Assembly (NCBI RefSeq): GCF_016802725.1
Contig: NC_052667.1
Location: 22,714,346-22,778,345 of the forward strand
Source of the DNA: Solenopsis invicta
Taxonomy: Eukaryota; Arthropoda; Insecta; Hymenoptera; Formicidae
Direction of reading: 5' to 3'
DNA length: 64,000 nucleotides
Under the pieces are notes generated by a model. It did no database searches and was not told the DNA's origin. It saw nothing but the letters and a program-made list of their open reading frames with translations. Positions 51,846 to 63,331 of the stretch are shown here, one piece after another (position 1 is the first letter of the stretch; each line of letters starts with the position of its first letter). Position numbers and translations under genes: made by a program.

Positions 51846-52937
51846 TTTTTTTATTTTTTTATGTAAATTACTCAATTGAATGAATCGTGTATCATTTTGC
51901 GCTCTAAATCGATACTCAATAATGTAAGTCAAATCATCTCCTAATCGATGAAAAATTCCAAGCGCGATGCAAGATACGTATGTTCGAATTCATGCATTGT
52001 TCATGAAATAACTATTTGCTCGTGAAATATCATGCGAAATATTTTAACACTTCTCATTTCTCATAGCTATTTCTGCTTTAGACAAATAAATCGTGTGAAA
52101 CATCTGCTTCGATAAATAACCGTCGCCTCAATATGCTTACTACAATAATTATCAATCGTAGAAATTAATTAATCCCGTAGTTGATCTGTAGTCGTTAATT
52201 GCGCGAGGGAAAATAACACGACGGTATATGGAATGGAACTTGCACTTGTCTGTTGAATTTTCGCAAATGGCAGTATAATGACTTTATGTATATAATATTA
52301 TGCTTAAGCCGAGTACAGATCGCCGTGTGCCAACCAATTCCCTGTCACGAAATATTCGATGGAATATATTACAGAATAAATTATCGAATATTCAGTTGCT
52401 TGTATTTTAAATTAATTTCGTCGAATACGCCATTATCGCACAATAAATCTGACACGTCTATTTGAAGAATACAATCTACTTCATTTTGATTAAAAAGATA
52501 TTTATGCAAGAGTTAATCTGCTATTATCACTTTTTGCCAGGCGAACGTCAGGCAGGATTTTGTTGGTTGTCCTCGAAGAGAAATTTAATTATGTTGTCAG
52601 ATTGTATTGAGAAGAGGATCTGCGTTTATTGTTTCAACACCTGATGTACAATTAAACGAATGTCTGTGATATCTTTAATGACAATATATTAAAATAATTT
52701 ACTGCGTAAAGCTGTACTTCACTTAGTGTTAAAAAATTTGATCGTCGTTTTACGTATTTTCATAAAACTTGTGTCTTTAAAAATACGATATGCTTTAAAC
52801 CGAATATTGATATTTAATGTAAAAATTTAATGAACGATGATATATCCAATATTACAAATTTTTAACGGCATAGCGCATAAAGAAATTGTAACTCAAATTG
52901 TCAAAATTTCCGGTAGAAGCAATGTTGGGTCATTGCT

Positions 52938-53005
52938 GGAAACATTAAAATATTATTCAAAATATTTCATGTTTCCACGAATGCTTCAATTTTTTTCAAG
53001 CATTC
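52938..53005. repeat. Two adjacent hairpin-forming palindromes
   Basis: The first (52938-52976) has arms beginning GGAAACAT and ending ATGTTTCC, each with AAATATT. The second (52979-53005) has GAATGCTT and AAGCATTC arms. Only two bases separate them. Confidence 0.75.
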
Positions 53006-55257
53006 CGTTTTTTTTGAAGTTTTTAGATAGAATTTACTAGAAGGCGCTTTGGTCAAAAAGAATATTAAATGCACATATTTTACTTATAATATTATTTATT
53101 TTATTAAAAACAGATATCTTTTATAAAGCAAAATATGCTAGATCAAATATGAGCGAATTTTGGTAGCGCACATGTTGGTAGAATATTATGGTACCCAGGG
53201 GATAAATAGTTTAGTTCAGAGAGAGTCTCGTATATTTTGTAGTAAAATAAAAAAAAAAAAAAAATAAAGAGCCTTTATGCGCCCGAGCAGTTGATAAGCT
53301 GCTAAGTTTTCGTTCGCTCCTTTAAACAGCGTACGCTTTATTGTTGAAGAAGTTATAAAGTACAATATGACTCACTGGCGTCTCGTAATTTTCCATTGTA
53401 CGGCTGATTTGATTAAACGCTAAACCAGGCTTCAACCGAGGCATGATACAGAATATAATTCATGGTTTAATTAAAGACGCGCGTTCTTCATATTCATTCG
53501 ATTATTATCACAGCGTCGAAAGCACTCGGACGTGAAAGTGCGCGTTCTCAATAACGCGTATTAAATTTAACCGCTTAACACGCAGCTGTATAACGTTATG
53601 GTTGTTGCAAACGGAAAAAAGAACGTACTGCGAAAAATTTTGCATTGCACTCAGTATAATTGTTTCTTGTCTTTTCTACGGTCACATTTTTTAAAACTTT
53701 TCTTCGAAGAAGCTGGTTTTTTTTAATGCGTTTTTTTTTATTTAATTGGGTCCTTAAGTAATTAAACAGCGTAGACGCGAACAAGCGTCATGCATTCCGG
53801 CCACCGTTATACGCATCTCGTATAGAGATGGACATTAATGTCCTCTCCTGGGCGATTTAGTGCATATCGTGCGAGCGGAATATTATGGACGTTCATATGC
53901 GCGTGTCGGTCGGTCAAATTTACCAAAACACTGCAATACGCATAAAGTACGATCTGTATATTTAAAAGCTTCATTGCAATATAAATCTTTCGTTTTGCGC
54001 GATACCTTGCTCATATGTTTAATTAAATGCGATGAACAACAAGTATCATGATTTAATGACCATTTCGAAGATTTGAAGACAAACAGTCGTGATGGATATT
54101 TATTTTTAAAAATCTCATTTTTCAAAATGTAAATATTTTTATTTGAATAATTCGTCAAAATACATTTTAAATTATTGCTAGTTTCACAAAATGTTTGAGC
54201 ATTTTATCAGGTGTTTTTTTTTTAATATGACGAAAAAATTTATTTCATTATTTATCAACGCGCGTTGTGCCTTTTTCATAACATGCTGCGCAAAAGAAAA
54301 TTACGTATAGTAATATCCAAGGCCAAAGCCGCGAAAATGGTGTAAAAATATGCAAAAAGAGTTTTTTTTCCTTTCTCCACGCTTTCTTGCTATTTCATAC
54401 AGCAACATCGGGTAAACATACAGATTATAATTGAGCCGAATAATCTTATTACGTTCGCCATTGGTCTCATGATCAGAAAATATTTGTCGATTAAACATGA
54501 CCCTTATTTCACGCGTAATTTCATTATAAGAAATGCCTCGGGCCCGTAATGTTCGACCAGTGAAAGGTATTTCGAGAGTCGCACGTATTCAATTACGTGC
54601 TTAACAGGTTGAAAACGAAATTAGCCTCATGAGAGCGACCGCGCCCAACGGAATTTGGCCCGTTGAAATGCATTCAAAACTCGTCCGCATCGCGCCATGC
54701 ATTTTGGTCCGCACTTTGATATCATTACCCCCAGGCGCGTTAAACATTTCAGGAATGTTAGCGATACGTATCTGTACTCGTGACATATGTTTCCGGTGAT
54801 TTTCGTATACGCGCGCGCGCGTACATCGAGGCACGCGTATTTGCGAATGGATTTCCGCTTATGGATTTCCGCCATTAATAACATAGATTATTTACGCACA
54901 GTCGGAACTGCAGGTTCTACAATATTCGACACTGGGAAAATAAAAATCTGGTTGCCTAAATTGGAAATCTGGTAGACTCAACGAGCATGTAAAATTGAAG
55001 AATGGGCAAATTAAAATTTTTGTAATTATCAGAGCAGCTTGATTCATTTCTTCCAGTTAATAAACGTACCAGAATTCTTGATAACGGTATTAAATTCACA
55101 TTTAGTTAGATCAGGTTAACATTTTAGTGAAATAAAAAGATCTAGTAACTCAAATTTTGTCTTATTAATTTATTAATAAATTTTAATAAATTTTAGTTTA
55201 GTAAATTAATTTTTTAAATGATACATTATACGTATATCATTTGCATTATTTTAAGCG

Positions 55258-55260
<3 letters not shown>

Positions 55261-55310
<50 letters not shown>
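55261..55310. repeat. (GT)25 microsatellite
   Basis: Fifty bases of perfect GT, the longest perfect microsatellite of the window. Confidence 0.97.
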
Positions 55311-55312
<2 letters not shown>

Positions 55313-56204
55313 CCTTCAATGATGCATTCTGTTTTATTCAAATTTTTCCATTATTTTGTTTTATTATGTAAAACATTTAAAACTAAAGGGAACGTAACGA
55401 TGAAATTACTTTTGTGAAATCGAATACGTTTTATTATTAAAAATTAAATAACGCGAAAGGTGAAAAAATGCACGAACACTCTATTAGCAATGAAGTTATT
55501 TGAGAATGTAATTTAGAAATTTTTATATTTTGAACATAATATGATATATTAAACAAAACACGCTAATGAAGGTATATGCGAACGAGACCCCAACAAATCT
55601 ATACAACACAATCTGAAGGGCCTTTTTTTTACACATTTCCGAGAGTTCCCGACGAGAGCTTATTTTATCGTTACTGAAAAGCTTCTACAGCTTTTTATTT
55701 ACATTTACTACGTCGGTACGTATTTTATATATAATTAGAAGCTAAGGGAGAACTTTTTTTTTTAGTTTTTATACATGTCTAACCCATGCGTAAAGTTATA
55801 GAAAGGAGTTAGACAGGATTGTGTGTGTGCAAGTGTAGGGTTGTTAAGTCGTTCGTAAACCGATGATGCTAAAAATATTCTGACGGCGGATGAAGCAGAG
55901 ACCCATAAATTCGGAGCTGGTACGATAAAACTCGCTGACACGGCAGAGACTGTAATTGCTCCGAGTGCCTCGTAAAGCGCACATTTATAACAAGCGCATA
56001 CATATTCCGCGAAACATTGCGCGCTTCGGTATATAGTTGCATTCGAGCGAGCAAGAGAATTTTTTTCCCAACTTGTCGCTGCACGCGCAAAGGCTCTGCA
56101 TAAAACCACCGAGGTCACAAAGGCACTTTTGATATTTCAGGCAAAGGCCGCCTGGGACAGTAATGTGCCCTTTCCAAATTTATAATTAGAATAAACAAGT
56201 ATCA

Positions 56205-56230
56205 CAATCGTTTGCATTTGCAAACGATTG
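56205..56230. repeat. Perfect 26-bp palindrome
   Basis: CAATCGTTTGCA and its exact reverse complement flank TT. Confidence 0.9.
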
Positions 56231-57345
56231 TTGCGTCTGTACGAAGCTCCTCTTTACTTAAAAGAGATAAGTAGTTCAATTGTTGTCTACAAATCGAGAA
56301 ATTATGGAGCCGATTATTCTATCGTTATAACGGGAAAATTTTTTTTCTCTTTTACATGTAATTTATTTAGTAATTTTGCGCAAGACATAGACGACGCACG
56401 AGTGCTAATCTGTAAGTGTAACTGCAAGATTGAACCCGTTTACGTTCCTTGTATTCGAGGACGTTACCCCACGATGCATGTTCGATCTTCATCGTTAATG
56501 CATAAAGCATTTAGTCCTGACATGTATAACGCCGGATGCACTTAGACTGATAGTCAGCAAACGCAAATGGTGGTCGTTGCATTTCATCATGATGCTATTA
56601 GATTTCAATAACTGCACTCGCAAAAACAATTCTCGCCTCTGATACAGTCAGGGAAATCTACGCGCGAGTGCACACCGAATTTACCAATCGATTTAGCCAG
56701 ATTAGAGGCGTCAATCGTAATGCTTCGTGCGTTTTGCTCATCCTCTTTTTTCCCAAAAAAAACCTCAATTTTCGCAGAGTACTTTTTTTTTTAGAAAAAG
56801 CGGACACAAAGTTATTATTTATCGGAATAATAATAATGTTTTGATTATGAGAATTGTTTATGTGACGAAAACATTATAAGATGCTTCTTTAAACAAAAAA
56901 TCGATAGTAACTTGTCAGCTGAAGAATTTACATAAGATTAGATTTGATTACATAAGGTTGATACAAGTCCTTTGTTGTGAATGGCTAATCAATAATCACG
57001 TACAATAATCTATCAATGGATAACATATCCAATGGATCAATTCAGATGTGAGATAGGTCCGTTAAATCTATGCTTAGACTTGCCTAAGCTCGCGTTTGAC
57101 CTCGATTGTATTATGGATAGATACCGCTGTCATATTATGACATCATCTCATCTGAAATAAATTAATTTTAATGCAGAGTAACAACTTGCTTTTTGTTGTC
57201 GAATATTACATAAATATACGTCATACTTATTTACTTATTTAAATACAAACTCGTACCCATAAGTACCGCACCATAATACTGCAACTCTATACTTGTAATT
57301 ATCAAAAAGATCACAGAAATAATTTTTTTTTAAATAAATAATTAT

Positions 57346-57528
57346 ACAAGAATAATATAAGAATTGCTGAGACAAGTTGTGTTTTAACCACATATTTTTT
57401 TAACGTTAATATTACTCTGACGAAAGTTCATCCATATAATACAGAATCTTCTTTACACTTTCAAGAATTTTTTCAAGACCTTTCTTCTACTTTATTGATT
57501 GCAAACTATTAGGAATAACTGAAATCTA
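57346..57528 (+). repeat. Left arm of a 182-bp inverted repeat pair
   Basis: This 183-bp segment, ACAAGAATAA...CTGAAATCTA, recurs in inverted orientation at 58979-59160 with only a handful of differences. Confidence 0.85.
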
Positions 57529-58978
57529 AGCGTCTCTTTTTTGAGACGCTAAAGTATAGAATCATTGAAGAATTTTTTTCTATATTTGTAAAAGTAAAAC
57601 GTGTGCACAAAGTGAAATTTAATCGAGAATTGTAGAAGACAATTAATGATGATTAATGATTTTGACGATTGTATAAAATACGAAGTGAAAGCAGAGATAT
57701 ATAAAGATTTGTTTTTCCGGAGCACCGTTTATGCTGTGTACGAGGCAGAAGAACGTACACAAGTATGATTAACGGAACCATTAGCGTTTCTGTAGGACTA
57801 AAATCTGGGACGGAAAATAGAGGGATGTATATGTACGTATATAAATATATAGGGTATATCGGTATTAATATCGACACGGGCAACGGCAAGCGTAACGGAC
57901 GACTGTCAAAACAGTACCATTTCTCACGCCGTTATACCCAGCCCATTTAAGAGCCCGTACACTTACACGGCTCATCCGCGGCTCCAGTCCGCCTCGTCCT
58001 GTTTCGCACCACTTCTCTATAGCCTCGTATCGTTTCGCTTCCATGAGCCTTTATCGCTTTAAATTGTAACGGCGCATTGTGAACAAGTAAATAAAATAAT
58101 TCACATTTCCTTTTCCCGACGCTTTCCACCCAACAAGAAGGCAACGCACATCGATGCTCGACACATTCGAACAAACCGAAGTCTCGCGCGCACACGAAGA
58201 TCTCATAAATAAACGAATAATCTCATTGAAACTACTCTTGAAAACATTGCGCATTTTTTTATCTCTGGCGAGCCATCCTCGTAATTGACTTTGCAATTTC
58301 AAGTGTAAGCTAAAGGGGAAGGAAAATTCGCGTTGCGCTCGCTCGCAAGGCCAATATTTCCGACGATCTATTTCCCATTAAATTTTCATCACGCTTTCAA
58401 TAACACTACTTGTATAACAATCAATCTGCGGAGTGGGGCGCGTCCAATCAAGTACGCTGGATTATCCGGAAGTGATTCCGCTGGTTACGGAAGGCCGCGC
58501 TTCTATCCATCACCCTCCGTATCCTTCCTGCTCGAGCGCAAAACTACCATGTAAAGCTACATCGGGCGACACAGGCTCGCTTACGTATTCCGTACAGTCG
58601 GCAATCCTACGCGAGAGTGGTACTACTAACAGGGGATTGAGATTGCGCGCAATGCGCTTATGACGATTTAGTGGCTGAATCGAGACGCTCGCCCCGCTAC
58701 AAACGGTTCTTCCGAGTCGCAGTCAAGCCACGAAGTTGTGGAAAAGATACTTCTAGACTCCATAAAAATAAGATATTGTACAAAACAAAAATTACAAAGC
58801 GACAGAGGAAACTAACTCTTTGTATAATTAATGCATTAAACTTGTTATCCTTAGTGCTGCTGTAGGCAAATTTTTACTCAAGGACTAATTCAAGTTTAGT
58901 ACAGTTTTTACGTTATTAAAATGTGAAAAGTTTAATAAGGTTTTTTTTACGTTAAAATAACTTTTACATTAAAATAAT
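57529..58978. other. Segment enclosed by the inverted repeat pair
   Basis: 1,450 bp with a CpG-rich core (57.9-58.7 kb). A short hairpin (AGCGTCTC, T6, GAGACGCT) starts right at the inner edge of the left arm. No transposase motif in any frame. Confidence 0.5.
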
Positions 58979-59160
58979 TAGATTTCAGTTATTCCTAATA
59001 GTTTGCAATTAATAAAGTAGAAGAAAGGTCTCGAAAAAATTCTTGAAAGTGTAAAGAAAAATCTGTGTTATATGGATGAACTTTTGTCAGAGTAATATTA
59101 ACGTTAAAAAAATATGTGGTTAAAACACAACTTGTCTCAGCATTCTTATGTTATTCTTGT
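58979..59160 (-). repeat. Right arm of a 182-bp inverted repeat pair
   Basis: This is the reverse complement of 57346-57528 at roughly 95% identity by eye. The pair encloses 1,450 bp that contains a CpG-rich block and no recognisable transposase. Confidence 0.85.
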
Positions 59161-59182
59161 GGATACAAAAAAAAATCAAAGT

Positions 59183-59186
<4 letters not shown>

Positions 59187-59216
<30 letters not shown>
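59187..59216. repeat. (AG)n microsatellite
   Basis: Fifteen AG units, starting 27 bp outside the right arm of the 57.3/59.1-kb inverted repeat. Confidence 0.95.
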
Positions 59217-59218
<2 letters not shown>

Positions 59219-61179
59219 GTGTATGATGCTGAAAAAATAAAATAAATTATTGTAGTCTATGTAGTAAAAATATATAAAAAAGAGAAAAAATAGTTTTTGG
59301 AATAAAATCGAGTGGTCAGTTTTATTTTTTTAATGATTAAATGTAATTCTGTGTCTGAGAAAATGCAGCACGAAAGTAAGAAAAACTTGAAAAAGGAGCA
59401 TAAATAATATGTATCTATCAAGATCAAGTGGAGATACGCCATTCTACTTCAATGTCGAAATAGCCGGCTGCATTAACATTTCGACGGAATCGATCGTTCA
59501 CACGGACATACATACGGAGACGATCTATTTCCATTAAACGTCATGTTTCACATAACGTATCCATCGCATGTGTCAACGGAAGATCTAAGCGCAATTTCAG
59601 GATTGTCGGATCGAAACGTCGACTTCGCGAAATTATTATCTGGAGAACGTGGCGGGATTGGGAAACAAAGCCTTGAAACCATTCAAATGATGCATCGGCG
59701 TCAATAGATTCGCGCAAGCAATTTCCCATTTATTTCCTACGATTTTCTTATCTCGAAGCAGAATTGAGAATATTACAAAATGAAGCTTATATAGCTTACA
59801 TACACGTAACTTCCCTGGGCCCACTGTATATAAAAGAGAGACGTGAAACGGGGCGAGAGTTCATCAAAATAACGTAAATAGGTCATCGTAACTGAACATT
59901 TCGCGTAGTTCAACTTTATTCCTAAGGAAGGTAAAAATGCAGCGTGAACTATTCAAAGAATTCCAAAATACGTTTTGCTTGGAAAGAAAATAGTTACAAG
60001 TGTGAGTAACGAAAAATGCATTCTGCATTTGGCAGTACATTGCCAAATTTGCAATTAATTAATTACATATTTAATATCTCTGTGATTATAAATGACAGTT
60101 TGTCGTGACGTAAAAATATTGTTGAAGTTGCGTTAATTACTTCTAATCTCTCCCCCTCCCACAAGCTGACCTCTACAGTTTTCAAGTGTTCTGGCAGATC
60201 ATCTCGTGTTAATCTCTTCATATCCCGCAACGCGCCCGTTAGAACTCAGCGAGTAAATTTCAGTCCCGGGCCAATTGTTCATGGTTGATTTGAATCGTTA
60301 ATTGGGTACGCTTATCGTCTCACGTGCACATTGCCCACCCAACGTTCTTGCGCGCTGGTGCATGCCACGTATACACGAATAACTTAATCGCGCGAATTTG
60401 ATCTTTGCCTCCGTCTCTCTCGTTACACAGCGCTTCTCCCGTGTACGCGAGGCATTTGAGCCTGCACTTTTTAATAACATTACGAAACAATTAAATCGTC
60501 TATCGAAACAGAATTTATTTGATAAAAATGGCACGTTTATTATTATTTTTTTTTGTTATTAAAATTTTTCTTTGTGTATGCGTAGTTCGATCGATATCAT
60601 TTCGTTCGGCTAGCTGTACAAATTTAATAAACTTCAATGAATTTACATAAAGTGATGTAACTCTGAATAGACATTAGCACGTTCGTATAATTTGAAATAT
60701 TGTGATAAAGATTATATAGATGGTGACAAAGGTATTTTATTGTTTTTATATGACAAATATTAAAAATTGAAAAAATAAAAGCAGCTTACATTTAATTTAA
60801 TTGTTAATAATATCTGCTTAAATTTATTTATTTATAAATGGCGTGTGAAAAGAAGTGAAGCTTACTTCTTTGATGAAGAAAATTATTTTATAATTCAAAG
60901 AAGAAGATATTCGCTTTACTCGACAAAGATCTACGTAGTTAGTTTCGAGGTAACATCTGCTGCTAATTACTACCATCTAATCATCATCTTCCTTTAAAGC
61001 AATTAAGCAGTCGATCTCTCTGTCTTAAATAATTCACACGAGAAAAACTTTTTTTTTTAAGGACTTGGGTAAAAATTTAAAATCTTTCTCTGCATCTTCC
61101 TCTCATCGCATCTTAACAATATTTATATAACTTACAACAATAGCAGGGTCATAAATATTTGTTTGAAGTATTAAATGAT
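59217..61179. other. AT-rich intergenic DNA, no gene seen
   Basis: Short frames only; a GC-richer patch near 60.2-60.5 kb. Confidence 0.55.
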
Positions 61180-61387
61180 TCGAGCTTCTATCCGATACGA
61201 TTAGAAAGGAACATACGTTTCCGCATATCTGCGATCGTCGGCGATGTCCGTCCCACGAGAGACAAGTGAGGAGCTAACGCCGTGCGATCACGAGAAGAAG
61301 CGGATAAGAATGAAAAAGTTTACCTCGCGAAAAAAGATCGGGTATATCAATCGTTAGATTGTCTTCGAATTTGAAAGATAACCACCA

Positions 61388-61450
61388 TGGTTACCCCAGC
61401 GTCGTACGAGGAAAGTATCCGACCTGCTTTCGCCGGCCTGGATCGATGAC
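61388..61450 (+). CDS. Short frame with ideal start context, doubtful
   Basis: An ATG in perfect CCACCATGG context opens a 20-codon frame (MVTPASYEESIRPAFAGLDR) and stops. Another frame across 61360-61530 stays open to an ATGGTAAC site. This could be an upstream ORF or first coding exon of a gene running rightwards, but nothing identifies it. Confidence 0.12.
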
Positions 61451-61592
61451 ACCGAACTTGTCGTCGACTACGTATATAACCGGGGCTACAGACTCGTTTA
61501 TCCCTGCCAAGGACATTCGGACGTCCATTTACATGGTAACACGGCACGACGTCGACGTCGTGTAACTGCGCGAGTTTCCATTCGGCCACCCG

Positions 61593-61696
61593 ACAAAAGG
61601 TTATTAGATTCTGACGACCCCCCGCTCTCTCGTGGCTCGCTTACACGTGACGTTATGGCTCCTCCTCGGTCGACCCATCGAAACAAAGTTCTGGCG
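61593..61696 (+). repeat. Diverged inverted duplication, copy A
   Basis: ACAAAAGGTTATTAGAT and, about 75 bp on, GAAACAAAGTT...ACTTCGAG match the minus strand of 63061-63165 in order and spacing, with small gaps. Copy A overlaps the exon-like segment at 61608. Confidence 0.6.
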
Positions 61697-61853
61697 TGTA
61701 CTTCGAGACTTGGAGACGCAACCGTCGTCGTCGTCGTTGTCGTCCTCGTCGTCTGGAGGCGCGCGTCATCGGGAGGAATCCCGCAGCACGTCGTCACCAA
61801 CCCAGCCCGACGACACGTCGGAAGTTATCGAGAAACCCGGAATATACATGGAG
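61608..61853 (+). CDS. Exon-like segment with Ser/Thr/Pro-rich low complexity, unidentified
   Basis: An open frame follows TTATTAG, a possible acceptor, at 61601-61607. It reads ILTTPRSLVARLHVTLWLLLGRPIETKFWRVLRDLETQ, then a serine run and an acidic S/T/P-rich stretch ending EVIEKPGIYME, and meets a good GTAAGG donor at 61854. The mixed acidic composition is more protein-like than most frames in these CpG-rich islands. The serine run comes from a (CGT)n tract. Part of this DNA is duplicated in inverted orientation near 63.1 kb, which argues that it may be an old repeat rather than a gene. Confidence 0.22.
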
Positions 61854-63040
61854 TAAGGTTTACGTTTTGCAACCACGTTAGGACAAAGGAATTTTGACAG
61901 CCCTGAAGATATTTCGCGTGGAAGCGAGAACAATGCGCTCTGATCTTTTTTCACGAAATATCCGAGAATCGTACGTCTGCAAACTTGAAAATTAGAATTT
62001 AGAATGTTTGAGGTGTTTTGACAACCAAATGTGTGCTATAATTAATTTGAGATCCAATTTTAAATGGAGAGAGATTTATTGTTTATTGTATTATTTTAAC
62101 AATGTTGTAGCATTATTTAAAAAATAATGTTTTTTGCTTCATCCGCGAGCACCGCTAGCAAATGGAAGCGGCAGAGTTTCACTTTTCATAATTAAAAAAA
62201 AACCGCACAAGATAGAATAGAACACGCAGCACGAGACTTTTACTTTAATGAAATAATTCTTTAAAGGGGCGAGTCCCCAAAATTCTTGAAGACGAAAGTA
62301 AATGAATATTTTGACAGTGAAATTTATTATTTCGTGTAAAAAAAATTAATTCGGTGCCAAAGTATATTTAATATAACGACACTTGAAATATCTATTAACA
62401 GAAGCATCGAAACATCTTATATTGCTGCAATATTGCGTTGTAATTTCTAAAGACGAATGTTTTGCAATATTGCAGTAACATTTCGCGATGTTTTTTGCAA
62501 CGTTGCTGCAATCGATCTTCCTGTAGCATACGGATTTATTTGCTTTTACGAGCTACAATAATGTTCAGATTACTATGTTTGATTTCCGATGTGTAGAGCG
62601 TAAAACTCATCCAGCATCGTGATGCATCGTACAACCCTCTATCTCTCAGACTCGGAAATATCAATGGCACAATATAACTGCATAAATTGCTACCATCTGC
62701 AACTACATGGGGAACTATTACGATGCGCATACATATTCGCATGTACACATATGTGCTTCCGCAACCGAAGGCTGATCAAGACGTTCAAATGTCGTCGACA
62801 TTACGGATGAATATCCCGTCCGTAACGCTCTAATTTGAGAGACCGGCTGTAACGTCTCATAATCGATGACAAAGTACGTATTTGTAGCTGTTACCAGTGA
62901 CGAATCGCTTATTGCTGAAACAATATCGCTGCGTTACCTCTCGGTAAATCATCGCCCCGGAGTGATTGCCCTCTGCCCGGAAACTCTAATTATCCCCGAT
63001 GTTCCCGAGGCACTCACGATGTGACGTACAGGAGATGATA
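61854..63040. other. Intergenic or intronic DNA between the two inverted copies
   Basis: Mostly AT-rich, with the 62.4-kb hairpin. If the 61.6-kb exon is real, this would be its intron. Confidence 0.4.
62405..62490. repeat. Imperfect hairpin with CTGCAATATTGC stem
   Basis: The left arm CATCG..AAACAT...CTGCAATATTGC pairs with the right arm GCAATATTGCAG...ACATTTCGCGATG across about 27 nt, with a 5-nt bulge. Either a small palindromic element or a chance hairpin. Confidence 0.45.
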
Positions 63041-63165
63041 TCTGCTTCCCCTCGAAGTTCATGGCGAAACTTTGTTTTCGCCGGATCGCCTAAGGACCCG
63101 TAAGCTTTCTCGTAACCGACCCCGCGAGCGAAGTCGTCAAGATCTAATAACCTTTTGTTCAGAGA
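63041..63165 (-). repeat. Diverged inverted duplication, copy B
   Basis: On the minus strand it reads ACAAAAGGTTATTAGATCTT, then GAAAACAAAGTT...GAACTTCGAG, matching copy A. An open frame of 84 codons (62986-63240, minus) crosses it and contains NKRLLDLDDFARGVG. It has no recognised family. Confidence 0.6.
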
Positions 63166-63300
63166 AGACTGGCGGCTCTCTACATGAGGCGCTTTTACAC
63201 CGCAAATAGTCACTTTATCGCCCAGAGTTGGGTGAGCCAAGCTCTATGCAGCCCTCCGAGTGAAATTATCGAACTTCTCGTGTAACTGAATTACATCTGC

Positions 63301-63331
63301 GATTTGAGTTCACTGGATTTGAGTTCACTGG
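63301..63331. repeat. Perfect 15-bp tandem duplication
   Basis: GATTTGAGTTCACTG occurs twice back to back, followed by G. Confidence 0.85.

Larger units (their letters stand above)
51846..57345. other. Intergenic DNA, no gene seen
   Basis: AT-rich with CpG-richer patches near 53.4-53.9, 54.5-54.9 and 55.8-56.1 kb. Holds palindromes and (GT)25 only. Confidence 0.5.

Noticed and set aside
62986..63240. Minus-strand 84-codon frame as an independent gene
   Set aside because: It looks protein-like, but it overlaps a duplicated, probably repetitive segment and has no recognised family; kept only as part of the inverted duplication.
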